A stretch of 64,000 nucleotides of DNA. Origin: an uncultured Holophagaceae bacterium. GTDB taxonomy: Bacteria > Acidobacteriota > Holophagae > Holophagales > Holophagaceae. The translations under genes were made by a program, and so were the position numbers. Positions 57,557-64,000 of this stretch are shown one piece after another. A model generated the notes under the pieces. That model made no database searches, had not been told where the DNA came from, and saw only the letters and a program-made list of their open reading frames with translations. Each line of letters opens with the position of its first letter. The first letter of the stretch is position 1. Where the stretch lies: assembly GCA_903937385.1 (NCBI GenBank), contig CAIZZF010000008.1, positions 372,001 to 436,000 of the forward strand. Direction: 5' to 3'.

Positions 57557-58081
57557 CTACCTCAACTCCTCGAGCAGGGCCTCGCCCCGGAGCCACGGGC
57601 CGTAGCCCGAGGCGGTGTTCAAGTGGCCGCAGGGGCCGAGGTCGACGAGCCGGGCACCCCAGTCCGCGGCCAGGCCGCGGGCCCGGTCGAGGGCCAGGAA
57701 CGGATCGTTGCTGGAGGCCGCGAGGATCGCCGGAAACAGCAGGCTCCGCCGAGGAATGGGAGCGAAGGCCCTGAGCTGCGGCAGGGCTTCCGCGCGCTCC
57801 ACGTCTGCCGGCGCCGCCAGCAGGGCGCCCCGGATCTCCCGCGCGGAGGCCGCGGCCCAGCGGGCGATCGCGATGCAGCCGAGGGAGTGCCCCACCAAGA
57901 GCGGGGGCTCGGAGCATCGTCCGACGGCGTCCTCAAGGGCCTCCACCCACTCGCCGGGCACGGGATCGTCCCAGTTCGGCATCTCCACGCGCCGGTTGCC
58001 CGGCAGAGCCGCTTCCCAGAGGCTCTGCCAGTGCCCCTCGCCGGAGTTCTGGTAGCCCGGGATGATGAGGATCGGCGTCAT
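57557..58081 (-). CDS. RBBP9/YdeN-family serine hydrolase
   Basis: This is a 174-residue alpha/beta hydrolase. It starts MTPILIIPGYQNSGEGHWQSLWE, with the nucleophile in VGHSLGCIA, the acid in SSNDPFLAL and the His in GPCGHLNTASGYG, the standard RBBP9/YdeN layout. Natural substrates are unknown. The start at 58081 has GAAAGGAG upstream. Its stop lies only about 37 bp before the lysine riboswitch, so the dap promoter may fall inside this gene. Confidence 0.9.
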   Translation of the reverse strand: MTPILIIPGYQNSGEGHWQSLWEAALPGNRRVEMPNWDDPVPGEWVEALEDAVGRCSEPPLLVGHSLGCIAIARWAAASAREIRGALLAAPADVERAEALPQLRAFAPIPRRSLLFPAILAASSNDPFLALDRARGLAADWGARLVDLGPCGHLNTASGYGPWLRGEALLEELR

Positions 58082-58134
58082 AGAAGCTCCTTTCGCCGCG
58101 ACGGCCTCCATCAAAGCGCCGCCGGGGCCGCGTT

Positions 58135-58728
58135 TCAAGTCGGCTGTTCGGGCACCAGGGCGTCGGCTAGGCGGTGCACGTAGCCGCTCAGGTCTGTGAC
58201 GGCCTCCACAGCCTCGGGCGTGGTCCTGAGCAGCTGGAAGTAGCCCGTGTAGGCCGCATAGGCCAGGAGGGCGCGCTGCCGGGCCTCCACCTCAGAGAGC
58301 CCGAGGGCCTGGAAGGCCTCCAGGCCCAGGGCCAGACGACGCTCGGTGGCGCGCCGCAGGGTGGGTTCGACCCTGGGGTCCTGGGCCGACACCATCAGGG
58401 CGGCGAAGAGCTTGCCGTTCTCCACATCCTCGAAGGCCGCGAAGAGCAGCACCCGCAGGCGGCGGCGCGGGTCTGGAATGCCGCCATAGCGGGTGGCCAC
58501 GTCCGCGCTCTGATCCTGCTCCCAGGCCTCCAGCACAGCCAAGATCAGCTCGTCCCGACTCTTGAAGTGCCAGTAGAAGCTGCCCTTGGTCACCCCCAGT
58601 GCCTGGGCCAGGGGCTCCACGGCCACGGCCTGCAGGCCCTCTCGGGCCAGGAGGTTCGTCGCTGCCAGGATCCAGGCCTCACGGGAGAGGGTGGGGTTGG
58701 CGCGGGGCTTTTTCGGGGCAGGCGGCAT
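58135..58728 (-). CDS. TetR-family transcriptional regulator
   Basis: This is a 197-residue TetR regulator with the N-terminal HTH REAWILAATNLLAREGLQAVAVEPLAQALGVTKGSFYWHFKSRDELILAVL and a helical ligand domain (about 65-195). It is divergent from two lipoprotein genes across an 85-bp gap that has strong palindromes (58765-58787), which are its likely operator. The ligand is not predictable. The start is ATG 58728, with AAGGA upstream; a longer frame through the intergenic region is not conserved. Confidence 0.93.
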   Translation of the reverse strand: MPPAPKKPRANPTLSREAWILAATNLLAREGLQAVAVEPLAQALGVTKGSFYWHFKSRDELILAVLEAWEQDQSADVATRYGGIPDPRRRLRVLLFAAFEDVENGKLFAALMVSAQDPRVEPTLRRATERRLALGLEAFQALGLSEVEARQRALLAYAAYTGYFQLLRTTPEAVEAVTDLSGYVHRLADALVPEQPT

Positions 58729-58764
58729 GGGGTCCTTGACGGGCTTCCAGCTCAGCCTACCATA

Positions 58765-58787
58765 CCATACCGTATGGATACCATACG
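58765..58787. promoter_or_regulatory. Palindromic operator for TetR regulator
   Basis: Two overlapping palindromes occur: CCATAC-C-GTATGG (58765-58777) and CGTATGG-ATA-CCATACG (58771-58787). A further CCGTAT follows at 58791-58796. The size and location between the divergent TetR and lipoprotein genes fit an operator overlapping both promoters. The site would allow autoregulation and control of the lipoproteins. Confidence 0.7.
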
Positions 58788-58813
58788 CCACCGTATTGAC
58801 CAGGAGACACCCC

Positions 58814-59629
58814 ATGCGAAACCCCCTCCTCGCCGCCCTTGCCGCCCTGCTGTTCCTGGGGACCGGTTGCGCCACCCCCGAGACCATCCAGCGGCGCAGC
58901 AGCCTGGCCAACTACCTGGGCGCCAAGACCACTCCGGCCAACGAAGCGCCCACGGGCCCGGTGAAGCTCCAGCTGCCCCTGCGCCTGGGCATCGCCTTCG
59001 TGCCCGCCGAGACCGGCCAGCGCCAAGGCTCTTCCCTGGCGGGCCACACCCCCACCCACCTGGTGGCCGCAGGACAGGAGCAGGTCCTGCACCAGCAGGT
59101 GGCGGATCTGTTCGGGCAGAAGCCCTGGACCCTGAGCTTCAAGATCATCCCGGCCCTCTACCTGACCAGGGCGGGGGGCTTTGAAGACTTGACCCAGGTG
59201 GCCCAGAGCTTCGGCGTGGATGTGGTGGCGCTGGTCTCGGTGGACCAAGTGCAGTTCAGCAGCCCCCGCTGGTACGCCTGGACCTACTGGACGCTCGTGG
59301 GGGCCTACATGGTGAAGGGCGACAAGAATGACACCACCACCCTGGTGGACGCCGCGGTGTACCACGTACCCTCCCGCACCTTCCTGTTCCGGGCCGGGGC
59401 CGTCGGCACGGTCAAGGGCGGGTCCAGCTGGTCGAACCGGGAGGATGCCTTCCGCCAGCAGGCCCAGGAGAGCCTGAAGCTCGCCATGGGGAACCTCTCC
59501 GCTCCGCTGGATCAGGGGGTTGCGGGCTTCAAGCAGGACCTGGTCAAGGGTGCGCGGAAGGATGTGCAGCTGGTGGACAAGGATGGCAACCTGCTGGGCA
59601 GCCCAAGCTATGATCCAACCCGCAAGTAG
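58814..59629 (+). CDS. Lipoprotein resembling the rhombotarget lipoprotein family
   Basis: This is a 271-residue lipoprotein (lipobox LGTGC). Its core, LRLGIAFVPAE, FKIIPALYLTRAGGFEDLTQVAQSFGVDVVALVSVDQVQF, YWTLVGAYMVKGDKNDTTTLVDAAVYHVPSRTFLFRAG, matches my memory of the rhombotarget lipoprotein family, which in some bacteria ends in a rhombosortase signal. No such Gly-rich C-terminal tail with hydrophobic helix is seen here. It is controlled by the divergent TetR gene through the palindromes at 58765-58787, by inference. AGGAG precedes the start. Confidence 0.75.
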   Translation: MRNPLLAALAALLFLGTGCATPETIQRRSSLANYLGAKTTPANEAPTGPVKLQLPLRLGIAFVPAETGQRQGSSLAGHTPTHLVAAGQEQVLHQQVADLFGQKPWTLSFKIIPALYLTRAGGFEDLTQVAQSFGVDVVALVSVDQVQFSSPRWYAWTYWTLVGAYMVKGDKNDTTTLVDAAVYHVPSRTFLFRAGAVGTVKGGSSWSNREDAFRQQAQESLKLAMGNLSAPLDQGVAGFKQDLVKGARKDVQLVDKDGNLLGSPSYDPTRK

Positions 59630-59651
59630 ACCACCCGCTCCAGGAGGCCCC

Positions 59652-60329
59652 ATGAAGGCTCTCTGCTGTGCCCTGCTGATCTTGCTCGGGAGCCTGGGCT
59701 GCGCCCGGATCTACCGCCCCGTGACCCTGGTGTCCCCGCCTCGGGGGGCAACCCAGGCCGAGGGGCTCTCCGGGGGCCTGACGCCCCAGCCCTGGGGGGA
59801 CAACTCCCGCTACGAACAGAAGGCCTCCGACGCCAACCTCCGGGTGCTCGTCCTGAGCCTGGAGAACACCTCGCCTGCCGGGGTGGAGGTCCTCCGCCTG
59901 GACTTACCCGAGGGGGTCACACCCCTTTCCGCAGAGGCGGCGGCGAGCCTGATCAAGCAACACAGCGGGGCCCACCTCCTCTATCCCCTCATCCCGGCCC
60001 TCCTCACCGCAGGATCCAGTGGCGGCGGGGGGGCCAGCGCCACCATCGGGCCCACGCCAGCCATGGTCTTCGGCGCGATGGCTGTAGTGGGGTTGCTGGT
60101 GGGCCTCCCCAACCTGGCGGTGGCCGCGAACAGCAACCGCCGGGTGGAGCAATTCTTCCAGGCGGAGGCCTGGTCTCCCGGCCACCTGGGGCCAGGCCAG
60201 ACTCGACGTGGGCTGATCTTTCTCCGCTGCCCGGAGCCCCGCGCACTGCTTCAGATCCGCGTCATCACCCGTCGCGGGTCGGCAGAATGGGCCCTCGAAT
60301 TGACCTCTCCAGGAGCCACACCCCTCTGA
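59652..60329 (+). CDS. Lipoprotein of unknown function
   Basis: This is a 225-residue lipoprotein with signal [17 protein letters not shown]. The mature protein has a beta-rich first half ([28 protein letters not shown]) and a hydrophobic segment (about 135-157, [23 protein letters not shown]) that could span a membrane. Then comes [29 protein letters not shown], which reads like the C-terminal beta part of small transport-associated lipoproteins. It follows the rhombotarget-like gene by 22 bp with an AGGAGG site and probably shares its promoter. Confidence 0.65.
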   Translation: MKALCCALLILLGSLGCARIYRPVTLVSPPRGATQAEGLSGGLTPQPWGDNSRYEQKASDANLRVLVLSLENTSPAGVEVLRLDLPEGVTPLSAEAAASLIKQHSGAHLLYPLIPALLTAGSSGGGGASATIGPTPAMVFGAMAVVGLLVGLPNLAVAANSNRRVEQFFQAEAWSPGHLGPGQTRRGLIFLRCPEPRALLQIRVITRRGSAEWALELTSPGATPL

Positions 60330-60370
60330 ACCCGGGCCCAGCGGGGCTAGACTGGTGCTTCGGAGCGCCC

Positions 60371-61147
60371 ATGTCCCTCGTCATCGCCGGCAAGAGTTTC
60401 AGCAACCGCCTCGTCCTCGGCACGGGCAAGTACAAGGATTTCGCCACCATGCAGGCCTGCTACCGGGCCGCGCGGGTGGAGATGGTGACCCTGGCCGTGC
60501 GCCGCTTCGACCTGGCGGCCAAGGGCGAGGACAACATCCTTAACTGGATCCCCAAGGACATCGCCCTGCTCCCTAACACCGCCGGCTGCTACACCCGGGA
60601 GGATGCCCTGCGCGTGGCACGCCTGGCCCGGGAGGCCCTGGAGACCAACTGGATGAAGCTCGAGGTCATCGGCGACCCCAAGAGCCTCTACCCCGACAAC
60701 GAGGAGACCCTGGAAGCCGCCAAGATCCTCGTGAAAGAGGGCTTCGTGGTGCTGCCCTACGTGAACGCGGACCCGATCCTGGCCAAGAAACTCTGTGACA
60801 TCGGCTGTGCGGCGGTCATGCCCCTGGGCAGCGCCATCGGCTCCGGCCTGGGCGTGCAGAACCCCATGACCCTGCTGCTCATCAAGGAGGTGCTGGAGGC
60901 CTACCACCTGCCCATGATTGTTGACGCGGGTGTGGGCACCGCCTCGGACGCCGCCCTAGCCATGGAGCTGGGCGCCGATGGCGTGCTGCTCAACACAGCC
61001 GTGGCCGAAGCGGGCGAGCCCACCAAGATGGCCCAGGCCATGGACCTGGCCGTCAAGGCGGGTCGCCTGGCCTTCGAGAGCGGCCGCATGCCCAAGCGCC
61101 TCTACGCCAGCGCCAGCAGTCCCACCACCGGCCTGATCGGCAAATAG
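60371..61147 (+). CDS. thiG: Thiazole synthase
   Basis: ThiG builds the thiazole of thiamine from deoxyxylulose phosphate, ThiS thiocarboxylate and an imine. The protein begins [21 protein letters not shown], with LPNTAGCYT, the Schiff-base Lys in [41 protein letters not shown] and [32 protein letters not shown]. The length is 258. No thiS, thiH, thiO or TPP riboswitch is next to it, so the rest of the pathway lies elsewhere. GGAG precedes the ATG. Confidence 0.97.
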   Translation: MSLVIAGKSFSNRLVLGTGKYKDFATMQACYRAARVEMVTLAVRRFDLAAKGEDNILNWIPKDIALLPNTAGCYTREDALRVARLAREALETNWMKLEVIGDPKSLYPDNEETLEAAKILVKEGFVVLPYVNADPILAKKLCDIGCAAVMPLGSAIGSGLGVQNPMTLLLIKEVLEAYHLPMIVDAGVGTASDAALAMELGADGVLLNTAVAEAGEPTKMAQAMDLAVKAGRLAFESGRMPKRLYASASSPTTGLIGK

Positions 61148-61155
61148 GCCGCGGG

Positions 61156-61779
61156 ATGGACTTCGACCTCGACCCCCTGGAATGCCGCGTCCTCGGCTGC
61201 CTCCTGGAGAAGCAGCTCAGCACCCCGGACATCTACCCCCTGTCCCTCAACAGCCTGCTGAACGCCTGCAACCAGTCCAGCAACCGGGACCCGGTGCTCT
61301 CCGTCAGCGAGGACGAGGTCCAGGCCGCCGTGGATACCCTGATCGGGCGGGGGCTCGCGGAGCACTGGCCGGGCCGCGTGGTCAAGATCGCCCACACCGC
61401 CAAGCCCACCTGGAACCTGTCCGTGCAGGAGGCAGCCCTCCTGGCGGAGATGCTGCTCCGGGGCCCCCAGACCTCTGGCGAGCTGCGCACCAACACCCGG
61501 CGCATGTATGCCTTCCCGGACCTCGCCGAAGTCGAAGGCTGCTTGGCCGTGCTGATGGAGGCCGAGCCGCCCCTGGTCCAGCGCCTGCCCCGGGCCCCGG
61601 GCGCCCGGGAGGCCCGGGTCGCGCAGCTGCTGGCGGGCCCCGTGGAGACCGGCCCCGCCACGGAAGCCACCCCCGCCCGCACGGGCCGCGTGGAGCAGCT
61701 TGAGGCCGAGGTGGCTGCGCTCCGGACCGAGCTGGCGGAGCTCCGCCAGGCCTTCGAAGCCTTCCGGGACCAGTTCTAG
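61156..61779 (+). CDS. YceH (DUF480) family winged-helix protein
   Basis: This is a 207-residue protein with the YceH pattern: LDPLECRVLGCLLEKQLSTPDIYPLSLNSLLNACNQSSNRDPVLSVSE, GRGLAEHW, KPTWNLSVQEAALLAEMLLRGPQTSGELRTNTRRMYAF and a C-terminal coiled coil (RVEQLEAEVAALRTELAELRQAFEAF). Two winged-helix domains are predicted. The function is unknown; a role in DNA binding is inferred from the fold. Its stop overlaps the stop of the convergent oxidoreductase in a CTAG. Confidence 0.93.
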   Translation: MDFDLDPLECRVLGCLLEKQLSTPDIYPLSLNSLLNACNQSSNRDPVLSVSEDEVQAAVDTLIGRGLAEHWPGRVVKIAHTAKPTWNLSVQEAALLAEMLLRGPQTSGELRTNTRRMYAFPDLAEVEGCLAVLMEAEPPLVQRLPRAPGAREARVAQLLAGPVETGPATEATPARTGRVEQLEAEVAALRTELAELRQAFEAFRDQF

Positions 61780-62858
61780 GCGTTGAGGGCTGGGTAGTCC
61801 GTGTAGCTCTTCTCCCCGGGCGTGTAGAAGGCGCTCATGTCATAGGCGGCCAGAGGCGCTCCGGCCTGGAGGCGGGCAGGCAGATCCGGGTTCGAGATGA
61901 AGGGCCGGCCGAAGGCGATGAGGTCCGCCTTGCCCGCCGCCAGGTCCGCCTGCGCCCGGTCACGGTCGTAGCCACCACTCAGGATGAGCGTGCCGTGATA
62001 GGCCTCCCGGATCTTCTGGACGGTGGCCGGTGCCAGCGACGGCGCGCCCATGGCGCTGTGATCCACCAGGTGGAGGTAGACCAGACCCAGGGCATCGATC
62101 TGTCGGGCCAGATAGGTGTAGGCCGCCTCGGTCTCGGCGAAGGGTGCGATGTCGTTGAACACGCCGTGGGGAGACAGCCGGATGCCCACGCGGTCCTTGC
62201 CGATGGCGGCCACCGCCGCGGCCGCAACCTCCAGGGTGAAGCGACTGCGGTTCTCAATGGAGCCGCCGTAGGCATCGGTACGGGTGTTGGAGCCTGGGTT
62301 GAGGAACTGCTCCAGCAGGTAGCCGTTGGCCGAGTGGAGCTCCACCCCGTCGAAGCCCGCCTCCACCGCATTGGTGCAGCCCTGGGCGAACTCCGCCACG
62401 GCCTGCCGGATGTCCTGCTCACTCATGGCCCGGGGCACGGGATGCGGCTGCAGGCCCTGGGCGTCGGTCCAGATCTCCCCCGCCGCTGCCACCGCCGAGG
62501 GCGCCAGGACCTCGGCCCCCGCGGGCAGGTTGGCCGCGTGGCCGATGCGGCCCGTGTGCATTAACTGGAGGAAGAGCTTCCCGCCCTTAGCGTGAACGGC
62601 GGCCGTCACCGCCTTCCAGCCCGCCACCTGGGCCTCGGAGAAGATGCCGGGAATGCGGGGGTACCCCAGGCCATTGGGCGAAGGCGAGGTCCCCTCGGTG
62701 ATGATGAGCCCCGCGCTGGCGCGCTGCCCATAGTAGGTCGCCACCAGCTCCCCGGGGACGTTGCCCAGGGAGCGGTTGCGGGTCATGGGGGCCATGACCA
62801 CGCGGTTCGAGAGGGTGAGGGCGCCGAGGGTGGCGGGGCTGAAGAGGTCGCGGTTCAT
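61776..62858 (-). CDS. Old Yellow Enzyme family FMN oxidoreductase
   Basis: This is a 360-residue NADPH-dependent ene-reductase of the NemA/OYE type. Features are RVVMAPMTRNRS, YYGQRASAGLIITEGT, LFLQLMHTGRIGH, VEAGFDGVELHSANGYLLEQFLNPGSNTRTDAYGGSIENRSRF (His and Asn pair for substrate), VGIRLSPHGVFND and DLIAFGRPFISNPDL. Such enzymes reduce activated alkenes, nitro esters and quinones. The start ATG 62858 has AAAGGAG upstream. An inverted repeat just upstream may control it. Confidence 0.94.
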   Translation of the reverse strand: MNRDLFSPATLGALTLSNRVVMAPMTRNRSLGNVPGELVATYYGQRASAGLIITEGTSPSPNGLGYPRIPGIFSEAQVAGWKAVTAAVHAKGGKLFLQLMHTGRIGHAANLPAGAEVLAPSAVAAAGEIWTDAQGLQPHPVPRAMSEQDIRQAVAEFAQGCTNAVEAGFDGVELHSANGYLLEQFLNPGSNTRTDAYGGSIENRSRFTLEVAAAAVAAIGKDRVGIRLSPHGVFNDIAPFAETEAAYTYLARQIDALGLVYLHLVDHSAMGAPSLAPATVQKIREAYHGTLILSGGYDRDRAQADLAAGKADLIAFGRPFISNPDLPARLQAGAPLAAYDMSAFYTPGEKSYTDYPALNA

Positions 62859-62892
62859 GGGGATCTCCTTTCCAGAAGAGCCCCAGGATAGT

Positions 62893-62925
62893 GTTAAATC
62901 CAAACCGGGTGTTGGAACATTTAAC
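62893..62925. promoter_or_regulatory. Inverted repeat at barstar end / oxidoreductase leader
   Basis: GTTAAAT-CCAA (62893-62903) pairs with TTGG and ATTTAAC (62912-62915, 62919-62925), with a loop ACCGGGTG and an AAC bulge. It spans the barstar stop codon (62923-62921) and lies 35 bp before the oxidoreductase start. It may be a regulator site for the reductase or a terminator for the RNase/barstar unit. Confidence 0.35.
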
Positions 62926-63367
62926 CCGGACCCCTAGCGCCCCCTGTAAGCAGCACCTGGACCCCCTGCTCCAGGTCCCGGAACCGCGCCGGTTCCGCCT
63001 GGAGGATCACCCGGAAGGGCTTGGGTGCCAGCTCCTCGGCCGCCGCCCGCAGCACCGCCAGCCAGGTGATGCCATCAACGGGTGGAGCCTCCTGGAAGAG
63101 CTGCTCCGCGTCGAGGATAAGGAAGGTGCCCCCCTCGGGCAAGTCCGCGAGCGCATCGCGCAGGGCGTCCCAGGTGCCCCCGAAGTAGGGTGGGAACTGG
63201 GCGGCGGCGGCCCACTCATCCATGAGCCCGCGCCGGGTCCGCATGCGGGCGCCCCGCAGCCACCAGACGGGGCCCTTGTCCGCCGTGGCGTCGACCAGGG
63301 TGGCCGCCGAGCCGCGCCAGACCTGGAGCAGGGGGTCTCCGGGGGCGGGGTAGGCGAGACCGGTCAT
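62921..63367 (-). CDS. Barstar-family ribonuclease inhibitor
   Basis: This is a 148-residue cytoplasmic protein, longer than barstar of Bacillus (90). The barstar core is MRTRRGLMDEWAAAAQFPPYFGGTWDALRDALADL, with the hydrophobic strand GTFLILDAEQLF and a final helix LAVLRAAAEELAPKP; the acidic loop residues in WDALRDAL probably cover the RNase active site. It overlaps the RNase gene by ATGA and so is made with it. The first 40 residues are an additional N-terminal part of unknown use. Confidence 0.88.
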   Translation of the reverse strand: MTGLAYPAPGDPLLQVWRGSAATLVDATADKGPVWWLRGARMRTRRGLMDEWAAAAQFPPYFGGTWDALRDALADLPEGGTFLILDAEQLFQEAPPVDGITWLAVLRAAAEELAPKPFRVILQAEPARFRDLEQGVQVLLTGGARGPG

Positions 63368-63783
63368 TTCACCTCGAGGAAGGTCTTGTAGTGGTCGGCG
63401 GTATACCAGGCGCGGCCGTCGTTGCCCGTGACCAGGCGCTCTGCACCCCGGTTGCGGCCCTCGGCCCGGGGCCGGACATCCCACTCGCGGTACTCGATGC
63501 GCTTGCGCCGGGCGTTGTAGCGGGGCAGCTGGCCCTCGTAGTTCCCATAGATCCGACCGCCCACATAGCCCGGCGGGGCGTAGCCATGCTGGCGGACATA
63601 GGCGAGGGTCTGACGCACGTGGGCCGGGAGGGCGGCCACCGGGGGCGCGACCTGCACCTGGACCTGCGCCGGGGTCGGAGGCGGTGGGGGGGTGGCCGGG
63701 CCGCAGGCGCACAGGGGCAGCAGGACCCCCAGGCAGACCAGGCCTGCGGCCAGGAATGCCAGGGTCCTTCGCCAGCGGGTCAT
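63364..63783 (-). CDS. Secreted barnase-type guanyl-specific ribonuclease
   Basis: This is a 139-residue protein with an N-terminal hydrophobic segment (10-27, ending LLPLCAC, perhaps lipidated) and a Pro-rich linker. The RNase domain (about 52-139) has LPAHVRQTLAYVRQHG, GGRIYGNYEGQLP and the active-site residues Glu100 in YREWDV, Arg116 in GAERLV and His131 in TADHYKTF, matching Glu73, Arg87 and His102 of barnase. It cleaves RNA; export and co-encoded barstar indicate a weapon or nutrient RNase. The order is RNase then inhibitor. Confidence 0.92.
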   Translation of the reverse strand: MTRWRRTLAFLAAGLVCLGVLLPLCACGPATPPPPPTPAQVQVQVAPPVAALPAHVRQTLAYVRQHGYAPPGYVGGRIYGNYEGQLPRYNARRKRIEYREWDVRPRAEGRNRGAERLVTGNDGRAWYTADHYKTFLEVK

Positions 63784-63813
63784 GGGGCCTCCGGGGTTGG
63801 AGAAAGTGTACGC

Positions 63814-64000
63814 CTAGGCGGGCTGGTTCGCAGTGGTGATGGTCTCCAGGCCCTTGGCATCGGGACCCGTTTCCGCCCGGCGAAGCAGGTAGGCAAAGAG
63901 GAAGCCGAAGAAGCCGAGGCAGCTGAAGATCCACATGCCAAGGTGATAGCCCCCAGGATTGGCTGCGCTGGCGGCGGAGTGATCGTTGGCCCAGCCGATG
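63814..64000 (-). CDS. C-terminal end of an integral membrane protein, partial
   Basis: Only the last 62 codons are in the window. They read a loop (WANDHSAASAANPGGY), one transmembrane helix (LGMWIFSCLGFFGFLFAYLLRR) and a short cytoplasmic tail ending in TANQPA. This is like the last helix of a multi-helix transporter, perhaps of the major facilitator superfamily, but too little is present to be sure. It lies 30 bp upstream of the RNase gene. Confidence 0.6.
   Translation of the reverse strand, partial: IGWANDHSAASAANPGGYHLGMWIFSCLGFFGFLFAYLLRRAETGPDAKGLETITTANQPA

Noticed and set aside
57280-57560. Cobalamin riboswitch in the dap leader
   Set aside because: The GCCACTG B12 box and its partner are not present on either strand; the conserved core fits the lysine riboswitch much better.

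Overview
The window is GC-rich, gene-dense bacterial chromosome with about 65 protein genes, most gaps under 120 bp, and many start/stop overlaps of the ATGA or TGATG type. The bacterium is diderm: it has a LolA-like carrier, an MsbA-like flippase, a DUF5916 outer-membrane protein and many lipoproteins. It makes diaminopimelate by the succinylase branch. The gene content (PATAN/DUF4388, TPR-rich signalling proteins, FHA, HD-GYP, DUF1800/DUF1501, CNMP-fused aspartase) is most consistent with Acidobacteriota, perhaps the Holophagae (Geothrix/Holophaga type). That placement is inference from gene content, not from a marker-gene search. I saw no rRNA, tRNA, CRISPR array, IS element or prophage.

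Layout. 1-5 kb: a partial TPR membrane protein, an HtrA-type protease, a prohibitin-like SPFH protein and two exported proteins. 5-13 kb (minus strand): folC-accD, the parA-parB partition pair, dapF, an FtsB/DivIC-type division protein, eno, and an unusual TrpC-like protein with a long histone-H1-like Lys/Ala tail. 13-24.7 kb (mostly plus): upp, a TPR glycosyltransferase, a PATAN/DUF4388 protein, a Ser/Thr kinase overlapping rnc, a HisA-like paralogue, a helical-repeat protein, and a four-gene translationally coupled set (lipoprotein, ECF sigma factor, probable anti-sigma factor, TPR/HEAT protein). 24.7-34 kb: an MsbA-like ABC exporter, queA, a lipoprotein-DUF1800-DUF1501 set, TauE/SafE, a phosphoesterase-like protein without its metal ligands, and DUF192. 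34-49 kb: DUF5916, thyX, transaldolase, cNMP-domain aspartase, acyl-CoA carboxyltransferase, tandem TPR paralogues, a CPBP protease, GNAT, an MBL hydrolase, LolA-like, zinc-ribbon/FHA, TPR and HD-GYP proteins.

49-57.5 kb is a compact eight-gene lysine/diaminopimelate operon (dapE-asd-lysC-dapB-dapA-dapD-aminotransferase-lysA) read leftward. Its leader carries the conserved core of a lysine (L-box) riboswitch. This is the clearest regulatory unit in the window: lysine should shut down essentially the whole aspartate-to-lysine route at once. 57.5-64 kb: an RBBP9/YdeN hydrolase, a TetR regulator divergent from two lipoproteins across a palindromic operator, thiG, yceH, an Old Yellow Enzyme reductase, a secreted barnase-type RNase with its barstar inhibitor, and the end of a membrane protein.

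Most unusual points: (1) the TrpC-like barrel has lost several catalytic residues and is fused to an H1-like tail that also has its own strong internal ribosome-binding site and ATG; (2) the lysine riboswitch over the entire dap operon; (3) the cNMP-binding domain fused to aspartase; (4) three enzyme-fold proteins (TrpC-like, HisA-like, PdeM-like) that have lost key catalytic residues; (5) convergent genes whose stop codons form exact palindromes (TGATCA, TAGCTA, CTAG).
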